From contig CAWHOW010000038.1 of the NCBI GenBank assembly GCA_963831005.1, forward strand, positions 1 to 64,000: a stretch of DNA of 64,000 bases, in the 5' to 3' direction. Positions 28,185-36,524 of the stretch are shown here, in pieces. The notes under the pieces are model-generated. The model was not told where the DNA came from. It did not search any database and saw only the letters and a list, made by a program, of their open reading frames with translations. This DNA comes from CAWHOW01 sp963831005 (GTDB lineage Bacteria > Bacteroidota > Bacteroidia > Bacteroidales > CG2-30-32-10). Positions within the stretch are counted from its first letter, which is position 1, and every line of letters begins with the position of its first letter. Made by a program: the position numbers and the translations under genes.

Positions 28185-29157
28185 TTAAATTTCATTTTTT
28201 TCTATTATATATCTTTCTTGTAAATAGTCAATCCATTTTTTAAATTCAACATTAGTATAGTGCTTATTACAAGCTATAAGAAAATCTTCATATGTTAGTG
28301 GAATAAATTTATTTTGATTGCTTACAAGCAGTTTAATATATTCTTCGCTTGTATCAACAAATGAGAATTGTCTTTTGGAAATATAGTCAATGAGGTAAAG
28401 TGTTTAAACTTGTCTTTGTCTTTTTGTAAAATGCTTTCTCCAAGAATGTGGTTTCTCCATATTTGTCTGAAATCATCTTTTACTAAATCCATATGATGTT
28501 GTTCTTTATATAACTTGCAATTTTTCGTTACATTTAGATATATCGAATCGCTTTTTTGATTTTTATAATTCTCTACATCTATCCACGCTTTAGTAAGTTC
28601 TTTTTACCAGTTTTTTTATTTTTTTTATATTTTATCAATGTGTATTCTCTTTCGGTATATTTTACTTCAATACCAATTATACCTTTTGTATTATCTAAGT
28701 GTGTATATTCAATATAAGTGTCAAAAGAAGTACCATCGTTTAAATAATAAACGTTTGGAGAAGGTGGAAATTCAATTTTAATGTTATCTTCATTATCAAT
28801 AATAGTTTTCTTTTCAATTGATTTTATACAACCTCCTAAAAACTCATTAAAAACATTTTTACAAAAGTTTAAATCTAACTTAAATGGGGGGAAGAAATTA
28901 AAAGGAATATGTTCACTTCTTAACATGTCAGCATCTCGCTTCCTAGAATATTTAGAATATCTTTTTTTTAATTCACAAATAACATTTAAATCCTGATAAT
29001 AATTTAACCATTTTTGAGCATCATCATCTATAAGACGATTACCATATAAATTATATTTTTCTAAATGAAGTGAATCTAATCTATATATAGATTGATGACG
29101 TCTTGCTCTTTTTTTAAAATCATCATCAAGATGATATTGATTCCCATAATTTTTCAT
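28185..29157 (-). pseudogene. PD-(D/E)XK-like nuclease gene with two frameshifts
   Basis: The N-terminal frame (ATG at 29157) carries DTYIEYTHLDNTKGIIG and then IEVKYTE, the D...ExK core of a restriction-endonuclease-like fold, similar to PGN_0703-type nucleases. The frame stops at 28579, but the protein clearly continues in a second frame from about 28600 (ELTKAWIDVENYK, then DDFRQIWRNHILGESIL) and in a third frame from about 28362 (FVDTSEEYIKLLVSN, ending RYIIEKNEI before the stop at 28185). Each break is a single-base indel, the first next to a run of T. The reading across frames gives about 320 residues. It is either a recent pseudogene or two sequencing errors. A TATATTTG promoter element lies upstream. 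Confidence 0.75.
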
Positions 29158-29246
29158 AGCCTTTTATTTTTAAGTTTTTCCATTTCCCCCTTCAAAAATA
29201 CTCAAATTTCAATACATTAATAAACCATGTATTTTCAAAACATAGG

Positions 29247-29254
29247 CAAATATA
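29247..29254 (-). promoter_or_regulatory. -7 promoter element for the nuclease/DnaE-fingers pair
   Basis: Minus-strand TATATTTG matches TAnnTTTG, 90 bases upstream of the nuclease ATG. The rest of the 348-base gap (29158-29505) shows nothing else I can support. Confidence 0.4.
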
Positions 29255-29505
29255 AAGAATCCTATTATCAACGTATGTTTTTTTAATTTGTTATTTTATT
29301 AACAAGTTCCTACCGGGCAAACATTGTTGTGATACCTAAGCCTTGCAGGATAATATGTTTTTAAAAAGCCAATAAAAATTCATTTTCCAAAATAATAAAT
29401 ATTTTTTTGTCGTTTATTTAATATACTCTTGTGCAAGTTATTCTTAAATCTGAATTCGTAAATCATAAATCTCAAATCTCAAATCATAATTCTAAAATCA
29501 ACATT

Positions 29506-30174
29506 ATGGCAGCCAAGAAAAAAGTAACTAAAAAAAGCATTCCTATTAAAGTTATTATTCGCAAAGCAATTGCCATTCGCAAAAAAAGCAGCGGAATTAA
29601 CGAATATATTAATAATGTAAAGGGCAATTATAAATCAATGAGCGCCACTACCAACCCCTGGTTCCCTGCATCGTCGCTAAGTATGCCTTTGAGTACATTT
29701 AATACTAACATAGGTTTATTAGATACTGCCGAAATTTCGTTTACTTCAAACCCTCCTACAATTACAAAAGGTGTTCGCGATGCCGCTAAAAAGCTTATTG
29801 AAGAAAATGTTACCGTTTTGCTTGCCGACGTTCAGCGAATTGCTAACGCTAACCCTGTTCACGCTATTGAGATCATTGAATCGGCAGGTTTTGAAGTGGA
29901 AACCAAAGCGGGAAAGACTGAAACTTCGGGCCCTGAAAATACCGATGTACACGGTACTATACTAATTAAAGCTATTGAAGGTGGTTATCACGAATGGGGC
30001 CAAAGCCCTGATAATGTTAACTGGACCCCGCTTAGAAGTACTTCGGGACGGGAAAGAACTGTTACAGGCTTAATTCCTTTGTCGAAATGGTATTTCCGCA
30101 GCGCCCCTATACTGCGAAATAATACCGGAGTTGAAGGCGCTTGGACTGTGTATCCTATTTTTACAGTTACCTAG
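29506..30174 (+). CDS. Small FN3-like family protein, locus 2
   Basis: Start placed at the ATG at 29506 (MAAKKKVTKK); an earlier GTG at 29431 is in repeat-like AT-rich DNA. 222 residues: a strongly basic N-terminus, a helical middle (about 85-140; VRDAAKKLIEENVTVLLADV, AIEIIESAGFEVE) and a C-terminal FN3-like beta domain with WGQSPDNVNW, TVTGLIPLSKWYFRS and GAWTVYPIFTV. The IESAGFEV segment corresponds to IESSGFDV in the locus 1 protein, and the beta-domain motifs match in order, so these are paralogues. Highly basic N-terminus without a signal peptide would suit nucleic-acid binding, but this is speculation. Terminator and 21-bp array follow. Confidence 0.75.
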   Translation: MAAKKKVTKKSIPIKVIIRKAIAIRKKSSGINEYINNVKGNYKSMSATTNPWFPASSLSMPLSTFNTNIGLLDTAEISFTSNPPTITKGVRDAAKKLIEENVTVLLADVQRIANANPVHAIEIIESAGFEVETKAGKTETSGPENTDVHGTILIKAIEGGYHEWGQSPDNVNWTPLRSTSGRERTVTGLIPLSKWYFRSAPILRNNTGVEGAWTVYPIFTVT

Positions 30175-30213
30175 AATATCCTTATTTTTAGTTTTTTTAA
30201 TAAAAAATACCAT

Positions 30214-30245
30214 AAAAACCTGCCTGAAACGGCGGGTTTTTTTAT
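30214..30245 (+). terminator. Terminator after FN3-like gene, locus 2
   Basis: Nine-base-pair stem AAACCTGCC / GGCGGGTTT (one U-G pair), TGAAAC loop, T-run. Lies between the gene and its array. Confidence 0.88.
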
Positions 30246-30275
30246 TTTAAAGAGGAAACTTATCAAGAAAGATGT

Positions 30276-30622
30276 ATCTCTTGTTAAGTGAACAACCATT
30301 CTTGTTAAGTGAACAACTATTCTTGTTAAGTGAACAACCATTCTTGTTAAGTTAACAACTATTCTTGTTAAGATAACAACCATTCTTGTCAAGATAACAA
30401 CCATTCTTGTTAAGTGAACAACTATTCTTGTTAAGATAACAACCATTCTTGTTAAGTGAACAACTATTCTTGTTAAGTGAACAACCATTCTTGTTAAGTG
30501 AACAACCATTCTTGTTAAACTATCAGTTAGTTTGTTAAACTAACACATATTCTTATTAAGATATCACCCATTCTTGTTAAACTATCACGTTAGTTTGTTA
30601 AACTATCACATATTCTTGTTAT
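30276..30622. repeat. 21-bp tandem repeat array 2 (about 16 units)
   Basis: Units of 21 bp with the core ATTCTTGTTAAGTGAACAAC, drifting to GTTAAGATAACAA and GTTAAACTATCA types toward the right end. Each unit holds a small palindrome TTGTT-N5-AACAA. The minus strand is open as heptapeptides (MVVHLTR-like) for about 100 codons, but it lacks a ribosome site and ends inside a terminator, so I do not call a gene. Confidence 0.95.
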
Positions 30623-30706
30623 ACTCAAGGAAAACAGGCAGGCAGTTATCAGTGTTCCATTTAAAGAACAAAAATCAGTAGGCAGTTGGCAGAAGCAGTC
30701 AGCAGT

Positions 30707-30868
30707 GTAGAGATATATACTTTGCTTGGAGATAAAATTTCCAATTTACCGATTACCGATAACCGTTCACCGATTACCATTAACATAGCCAATTTTCCAA
30801 GCGGGGTGTATATTGTAGAAGCGAAAACGGAAAAAGGAATAATGAGGCAGAAGTTTGTTAAAGAGTAA
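30707..30868 (+). pseudogene. Orphan T9SS type A sorting-domain fragment
   Basis: Encodes VEIYTLLGDKISNLPI, then INIANFPSGVYIVEAKTEKG and MRQKFVKE before a stop, which is the second half of a T9SS sorting domain. There is no signal peptide, cargo domain or start codon upstream; the flanking DNA is repeat-rich (GGCAGTTGGCAG). It is the remains of a secreted protein gene or of a transferred gene tail. Confidence 0.8.
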
Positions 30869-30912
30869 AGTGCAATTGAACCAAGAACAAATTTACTCCA
30901 AACTCCCAACTC

Positions 30913-32367
30913 CTAACTAACGACTTTCTTTCTCAATACAAACAAACCCACAAACATAAGAAAGCCATTTAACACTATCAGTTCAAAGCCAAACTTGTAG
31001 CCGTTAAACAGTGTTTCGGAATAAAGGCTAAGCACATAACAAAGAACAGGGGAGAGGATAGCCGCTATCCAAACATACTTATCTTTCACAGCAAACTTTG
31101 TAAACAGCCCGAAAGCGAACAGGCCAAGCAGCGGCCCGTAAGTATATCCAGCCGCCGTATATATGGCATTAATTACGGCTTCGCTGTTCAGCGCCCTGAA
31201 AATAAGAATAACTATTAGCAGCACTGTAGCAAAACAGATATGCACATAGTAGCGTATCTTCTTTTTTTGCTTTTCATCAAGATTGCTTTTGTCTTTAAAG
31301 CCAAGGAAATCCACGCAGAACGAAGTGGTAAGTGCCGTTAATGCACCGTCGGCGCTGGGGTAGGCAGCCGATACTAGCCCTACCATGAATATCAGTCCGG
31401 CTAGCGGACTTAAATGATTGAATGCAATAAGGGGAAACAGGTCGTCGGTTTTCTTCGGTATGGCAATGCCTTTGGACGAGGCATACATGTATAGCACCGC
31501 ACCCAGTGTAAGGAACAACAGGTTCACTACCACCAGTATCGCGCTAAAGGTGAACATATTCTTTTGTGCAGCCTTCAGGTTGCGGCAACTAATGTTCTTC
31601 TGCATCATTTCCTGGTCGAGCCCCGTCATCACTATGGCAATGAAAGCCCCGCTAAGGAATTGTTTCAGGAAAAAGTTTTTGCTTTGCCAGTCGGTGTTCC
31701 ACACCCTTGTATAGCCTGCTTGCTGTATCTTTCCGAAGATATCTCCAAGCCCTATTCCCAGTTCTTTTGATATAAAGTAAATGGAACATACCACACCCAG
31801 CAGCATGAATGTTGTTTGAAGCGTATCTGTCCAGATAATGGTTTTCACCCCGCCCTCAAAAGTGTATAAAATAATAAGTATCATAAACACGGCAACCACC
31901 AGTCCGAAAGGGATGCCCCACTGGTCGAATACAAATGTTTGCAGCACATTTACAACTAAGAACATCCTGAATGAAGCGCCTACTACACGTGATAAAATGA
32001 AATAGAAAGCACCTGTTTTATACGACCAAAAACCGAAACGTTGATTAAGATATGAATAAATGGAAGTAAGGTTCAGCCTGTAATAAAGGGGGAGGAGTAT
32101 GGTTGCAATTACAGTATAGCCGATAAGGAAACCAGAAACAATTCCCATGTAGGTGAATTGCTGCGTTCCCACCAATCCAGGCAACGACATGAATGTAACT
32201 CCTGACAGGGATGCGCCTATCATTCCATATGCCACTATGTACCATGGTGATGATTTATTACCAACATAATAGGAATCATTGTTCGATCGCCTTGATGTGA
32301 GCCATGTAACTATAAACAACAGTATTGTGTAAGCGATAAAACAAATAAGGATATATGCAGGCTTCAT
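30913..32367 (-). CDS. Sodium:solute symporter (SSS family)
   Basis: Thirteen predicted membrane helices over 484 residues with SSS landmarks: YVGNKSSPWYIVAYGMIGASLSG near the N-terminus, the FILSRVVGASFRMF helix and the TALTTSFCVDF segment late in the protein. Probably couples sodium entry to uptake of a sugar, sialic acid or similar organic solute; the sequence does not fix the substrate. Stand-alone gene. Slightly higher GC than its surroundings. Confidence 0.9.
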   Translation of the reverse strand: MKPAYILICFIAYTILLFIVTWLTSRRSNNDSYYVGNKSSPWYIVAYGMIGASLSGVTFMSLPGLVGTQQFTYMGIVSGFLIGYTVIATILLPLYYRLNLTSIYSYLNQRFGFWSYKTGAFYFILSRVVGASFRMFLVVNVLQTFVFDQWGIPFGLVVAVFMILIILYTFEGGVKTIIWTDTLQTTFMLLGVVCSIYFISKELGIGLGDIFGKIQQAGYTRVWNTDWQSKNFFLKQFLSGAFIAIVMTGLDQEMMQKNISCRNLKAAQKNMFTFSAILVVVNLLFLTLGAVLYMYASSKGIAIPKKTDDLFPLIAFNHLSPLAGLIFMVGLVSAAYPSADGALTALTTSFCVDFLGFKDKSNLDEKQKKKIRYYVHICFATVLLIVILIFRALNSEAVINAIYTAAGYTYGPLLGLFAFGLFTKFAVKDKYVWIAAILSPVLCYVLSLYSETLFNGYKFGFELIVLNGFLMFVGLFVLRKKVVS

Positions 32368-32394
32368 TGAATTTGATTAATTCATAAAATGATT

Positions 32395-32515
32395 TAATGA
32401 TTGTGAAAAAATAATGTCACATCGAGTAGCAAAGCGTATCGAGATGAGACTATAGATGCAAGTCTGTTCTCGAGTAGAGATTGGCTCTGAAATAAGACAA
32501 TCTCTACTCGAACTG
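32395..32515. repeat. Dispersed palindromic element
   Basis: Contains the inverted repeat GTAGAGATTG / CAATCTCTAC within a larger TCTCGAGTAGAGATT ... AATCTCTACTCGA palindrome and ends in ACTCGAACTGACAATT, the sequence seen again at 7536-7580. Typical REP-like filler between convergent or divergent genes; the rest of 32368-32691 holds only the recR promoter. Confidence 0.7.
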
Positions 32516-32664
32516 ACAATTGCTGTCTGTTTAAAAGAGCTCATAAATATTTCTCTCAAGCACAGTTGAAAAAAGAATCAGTGAATAATTATTCTTTTTA
32601 TAATGTTAATAAAACAAAATTAGATATTCTTTCAGCTTAATGTCAGAGCTAGAAAAAAACATAT

Positions 32665-32672
32665 TAACTTTG
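32665..32672 (+). promoter_or_regulatory. -7 promoter element for recR
   Basis: TAACTTTG matches TAnnTTTG and lies 19 bases upstream of the GTG start at 32692. Confidence 0.5.
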
Positions 32673-32691
32673 CACTGTAAATAACGCTGCT

Positions 32692-33312
32692 GTGTATAAT
32701 TATCCTTCAAAACTTTTAGAGAACGCTGTTGCAGAGCTTTCAAAGCTTCCTGGGATTGGTAAAAAGACTGCTTTGAGACTAGTATTGCATCTGCTGAAAC
32801 AGGACACTTCAAACACTGATGCCTTGGGGCAATCTATTATAAAGCTTAGAAGGGAAATTACCTATTGCAGGCAATGCCACAATATTTCTGATTCAGAGAC
32901 CTGCCTCATTTGTTCCAATCAAAACCGCGACCATAGCCTTATTTGTGTGGTTGAAGATGTGCGTGATGTGATGGCCATAGAAAGTACAAGTCTCTTTAAA
33001 GGTGTTTATCATATACTTGGAGGAATCATTTCTCCCATGGATGGTATAGGCCCCAGCGACCTTAATATTGAATCGCTGGTGAACAAAGTTGCAAAAGGAG
33101 ATGTTCAGGAAGTAATCATGGCTCTCAGTGCAACTATGGAAGGCGACACTACTAACTTTTATATATATAAAAGATTAAAAGAATTTGGCATTATAGTAAC
33201 TACCATTGCCCGTGGCATAGCTATCGGCGATGACCTTGAATACACTGATGAAGTAACGCTTGGTAGATCTATTCTCAATCGAACAGTTTACGAGAACTCT
33301 CTTGTAAAGTAA
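32692..33312 (+). CDS. recR: Recombination mediator RecR
   Basis: Works with RecF/RecO to load RecA on SSB-coated single-stranded DNA gaps. The sequence has the helix-hairpin-helix LSKLPGIGKKTA (16-27), the zinc finger C59, C62, C71, C74 and a Toprim domain (about 82-177; VVEDVRDVMAIE, LGGIISPMDGIGP). At 206 residues it is full length. The start is GTG (MYNYPSKL), which aligns with the usual N-terminus; no ATG fits. Its stop codon directly abuts the stop codon of the convergent SPOR gene, with no spacer. Confidence 0.96.
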   Translation: MYNYPSKLLENAVAELSKLPGIGKKTALRLVLHLLKQDTSNTDALGQSIIKLRREITYCRQCHNISDSETCLICSNQNRDHSLICVVEDVRDVMAIESTSLFKGVYHILGGIISPMDGIGPSDLNIESLVNKVAKGDVQEVIMALSATMEGDTTNFYIYKRLKEFGIIVTTIARGIAIGDDLEYTDEVTLGRSILNRTVYENSLVK

Positions 33313-34683
33313 TTATTTCTTTTCAAAGACCCACGCAGCCGGGTCATCTTTCTTTATGATCAAAAGATCATGATTCGCATCTTCTGAAGAAGTACATCCT
33401 TTATAACAAACCAGCCAATTACCTCTATCGTTTTTTTCAATCACTTCTGCATCAGGAAAACCATTGGCTTTAAAATCTTTTAGAACATTCGATGCCTCCT
33501 TTTCCGATGAAAAAGTACCTGCAACGATATAATACTTCTTTGTGTTATTAGTACTAGCCTTATTCTGAACAGTGGCGCTTGCAGGTGGATCTACAATAAT
33601 GGCAGCTTTTGCAGTGTCTTTGCTAAGGCTGGTATTTACTGGCTGAGTAGTATTTGGTATGATTGGTTTGTTTAATGTATCTGGAACAATTGGAGCATTT
33701 AAGGTATCTGTCTTATTTGTATTAGGAATAGTTCTTGACGTACTTTCTTCTTCAAAAACTTTATTTACTGCATCCGCTAGATTTTGAATGCCGGTTATGC
33801 TTAGACTATTTGCCGTATTGGTGATATCCTTTTTAGTTATAGTATCTGTTTTATTTACAGAGCTAGTAGTATCTTTATTATTGATTTTAGTAGTATTAGT
33901 ATCATTAGTTTGCTTACTCAGTGCAATTTTAACTGTTGAAGTATCTTTAAACGGATTAACCCATTCAACGTATTCTTTTTTCTTTCCTATTTTGTACGTT
34001 AAACTTACTGCAACGAAACTATAGCGGTCATTGTATGAGTTTTTATATGACCATGCATCCAGTTTGGTAGTATTAGTTAAGTGCATAGTTAGTTCAAACC
34101 CGACATCAATTTTAGGATTGGCTTTTAACTTAATACCGATGCCAAAAGGAAATACTGCTGTGCTTTGCAAAGTTGTTTTGACTCCTGTTGAGTCATAACC
34201 GTAAGCTGCAACAAAATTATTATCATTGTAGGTGCGTACAATTGCTCTGTATCCCAGCATCCCGAAACCTGCAAACATATATATATTGATGATCTTATCC
34301 TTCCTGGGATAATAAGAAATAAGGTCATTCAGATTCACAACGCCTAAAACGCTTAATTCCTCAATTCTGCTGTTAAAATGTAGACCCAGGTTAGGTGATG
34401 AACCTGCCAGATTTCCTATAAGCAATTGTACCTTTGCTCCAAATGTCTGATTGAAGTCTTTTATACCTTCAAAAGCAAGACCGGTGTTCATCTTCCTGTA
34501 AGGGTCGTCAGCGCTGTATTTCATTTGCCTTACGTCACCGTAAAATGGAAGTGTGCCGAACTTAAGCCCTGCTGCCCAAGTATTATAATCAGACGGGTTC
34601 AGGGTTTGAGATAATGACCTTTCAGAAAATATGAAAGCTATCAAAAGAAATAAGAGAATGATGTGTTTGCTTATTCTCATCAA
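33313..34683 (-). CDS. SPOR-domain envelope protein with N-terminal barrel-like domain
   Basis: Signal peptide (1-25, RSLSQ), a 220-residue domain with alternating strands and aromatic ends resembling an outer-membrane barrel or PorV-like fold, a Thr/Asn-rich linker (about 245-370) and a C-terminal SPOR domain (about 385-456; KYYIVAGTFSSEKEASNVL) that binds denuded septal peptidoglycan. The combination suggests an outer-membrane protein tethered to the wall. Convergent with recR, zero gap. Promoter-like TATATTTG upstream. Confidence 0.82.
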   Translation of the reverse strand: MMRISKHIILLFLLIAFIFSERSLSQTLNPSDYNTWAAGLKFGTLPFYGDVRQMKYSADDPYRKMNTGLAFEGIKDFNQTFGAKVQLLIGNLAGSSPNLGLHFNSRIEELSVLGVVNLNDLISYYPRKDKIINIYMFAGFGMLGYRAIVRTYNDNNFVAAYGYDSTGVKTTLQSTAVFPFGIGIKLKANPKIDVGFELTMHLTNTTKLDAWSYKNSYNDRYSFVAVSLTYKIGKKKEYVEWVNPFKDTSTVKIALSKQTNDTNTTKINNKDTTSSVNKTDTITKKDITNTANSLSITGIQNLADAVNKVFEEESTSRTIPNTNKTDTLNAPIVPDTLNKPIIPNTTQPVNTSLSKDTAKAAIIVDPPASATVQNKASTNNTKKYYIVAGTFSSEKEASNVLKDFKANGFPDAEVIEKNDRGNWLVCYKGCTSSEDANHDLLIIKKDDPAAWVFEKK

Positions 34684-34703
34684 AGCGGTTAATTTTCTAT
34701 ATG

Positions 34704-34711
34704 CAAATATA
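34704..34711 (-). promoter_or_regulatory. -7 promoter element for the SPOR gene
   Basis: Minus-strand TATATTTG fits TAnnTTTG, 21 bases upstream of the ATG at 34683. Confidence 0.5.
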
Positions 34712-34801
34712 CATTAACTTTTAGCATATTTCAAATCTTGGTTTTTAATTTATAAGCTTAAAGAAATTATTATTATTATTGTAAAGAAATAATAAAACAG
34801 C

Positions 34802-35978
34802 ATGCTTACACAACGACAGCTCTTTCTGCAGCATCTTGCACAGACAAGCGATATGCCTCTTGCGCTCGAGATTGAACGTGCAGAAGGAATTTATTTATTT
34901 GATATTAATGGCAAGAAGTACATTGATTTAATTTCTGGCATTTCCGTTAGCAATACAGGTCATTGTCATCCTGTTGTTGTAAAAGCTGTGAAAGACCAAC
35001 TTGATAAATATATGCACCTGATGGTTTATGGTGAATATATTCAAACACCGCAGGTGAAACTTGCCACTATGTTGGCTGACTTATTGCCTCCTTCACTTAA
35101 CTGTTCTTATTTTGTCAATTCAGGAACCGAAGCCACAGAAGGGGCTTTGAAGCTTGCCAAACGATATACAGGTCGCTGTGAGATTATTGCTTTTAAGAAT
35201 GCTTATCACGGAAGCACTCATGGTTCATTGAGTGTGATGGGAAATGAATATTTCAAACAAGCTTTTCGCCCTCTGCTTCCTGACATTCGCTTTATTGAAT
35301 ATAATAATCAGGAAGATTTGAAGTATATAACAAGCAAAACTGCCTGTGTCATTGCCGAGTCAATTCAGGGAGAAGCAGGAGTTATTGTTCCTGATGCTTC
35401 ATACATGCAAAGCTCTTCGCAAACAATGCAGTGATAAAGGCGCTTTGCTGATACTTGATGAAGTTCAAACAGGACTAGGAAGAACAGGTAAAATGTTTTG
35501 CTTTGAACATTATGGTATCATTCCTGATATTATTACACTGGCTAAAGGTTTTGGTGGTGGCATGCCTTTAGGAGCGTTTATTTCTTCAAATGAGATTATG
35601 TCAAGTTTGACAAACAATCCTTTTTTGGGTCATATTACAACCTTCGGCGGTCATCCTGTTAGCTGTGCTGCTGCTATTGCAAACATTGAAGTAATAAAAC
35701 AGGAAAAATTGATTGAACAGGTTGAAGAAAAAACAAAGCTGTTTCAGAAGCTTTTAAAACATAAGTCAATTAAATCATTCAGGGGAAAGGGTCTTTTAAT
35801 GGCTCTTGAATTTGAAGATGAAAAGACCAACATGTGTATAATTAAAAAGTGCATTAATAAAGGTGTTATCCTTGATTGGTTTTTATTCGCGCCTCAGTGC
35901 ATGCGTATCGCTCCTCCGCTTATTATTACGGAAGAAGAAATTAATACGGTATGTGAAATTATTATTTCAAGTTTGTAA
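34802..35978 (+). pseudogene. Class III PLP aminotransferase gene with one frameshift
   Basis: Encodes an acetylornithine/ornithine-type (aspartate aminotransferase family, class III) transaminase. The first frame runs to 35434 and includes YFVNSGTEATEGALKLAK and ESIQGEAGVIVPDASYM; the second begins at about 35408 and continues directly with KALRKQCSDKGALLILDEVQ, the PLP-lysine region TLAKGFGGGMPLGAF and THP-like FGGHPVSCAA. A single extra base near 35408 (ATGCAAAG) accounts for the break. Together the two parts give a full-length protein of about 390 residues. In the absence of other damage a sequencing error is a fair alternative to a real pseudogene. The substrate may be acetylornithine, tying it loosely to argF, but this is not shown. 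Confidence 0.88.
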
Positions 35979-35986
35979 ACAATCAT

Positions 35987-35994
35987 TAAATTTG
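35987..35994 (+). promoter_or_regulatory. -7 promoter element for the guanine deaminase gene
   Basis: TAAATTTG matches TAnnTTTG, 17 bases upstream of the ATG at 36012. Confidence 0.4.
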
Positions 35995-36011
35995 TATTTA
36001 AATACTTTAGG

Positions 36012-36488
36012 ATGGATTCATATAAGGAACAATTCATGGCAGAGGCTATTCTTTTGGCTGTGGAGAATGTAAAATCGGGAAAGGGCGGTCCTTTTGGCGC
36101 TGTGATAGTGAAGGATGGTAAAATAATTGGCAGTGGAGTTAATCAGGTTACATCAAACAATGATCCTACTGCTCATGCGGAGGTGATTGCTATTCGTAAT
36201 GCCTGTAAAGACCTCAGTTCATTTCAGCTTGATGGTTGCGAAATATATGCAAGCTGCGAACCATGTCCCATGTGTCTTGGAGCTATCTATTGGGCAAGGC
36301 CTGATAAGCTTTATTTTGCAGGCACGAAGAAGGACGCCGCCGATATTGGTTTTGATGATTCTTTCATTTATGATGAGATCAATATACCGTATGACAAAAG
36401 AAATATTACCACTTTTCATATTAAACATGCGGATGCACTGATTCCTTTTAAAGAGTGGAAGAATAAGGAAGATAAGATTGAATATTAA
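36012..36488 (+). CDS. guaD: Guanine deaminase-type nucleoside deaminase
   Basis: Small zinc cytidine-deaminase-fold enzyme that converts guanine to xanthine (the Bacillus GuaD class). Zinc and proton-shuttle residues are present: H55, A56, E57 (HAE) and C85, C88 in CEPCPMC. The C-terminal YDEINIPYDKRNI segment is characteristic of guanine deaminase rather than of TadA or cytosine deaminase. 158 residues, full length. It sits 33 bases after the aminotransferase and 36 before the AAA+ gene, so co-transcription is possible. Confidence 0.9.
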   Translation: MDSYKEQFMAEAILLAVENVKSGKGGPFGAVIVKDGKIIGSGVNQVTSNNDPTAHAEVIAIRNACKDLSSFQLDGCEIYASCEPCPMCLGAIYWARPDKLYFAGTKKDAADIGFDDSFIYDEINIPYDKRNITTFHIKHADALIPFKEWKNKEDKIEY

Positions 36489-36524
36489 ATTGTATAACCT
36501 ATTACTGAATTAAACAACAGCAGT

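Noticed and set aside
30171..30509. Minus-strand ORF of heptapeptides (MVVHLTR) over array 2
   Set aside because: Exists only because a 21-bp unit has no stop in that frame; no ribosome site and it runs into a terminator and the FN3-like gene's end.
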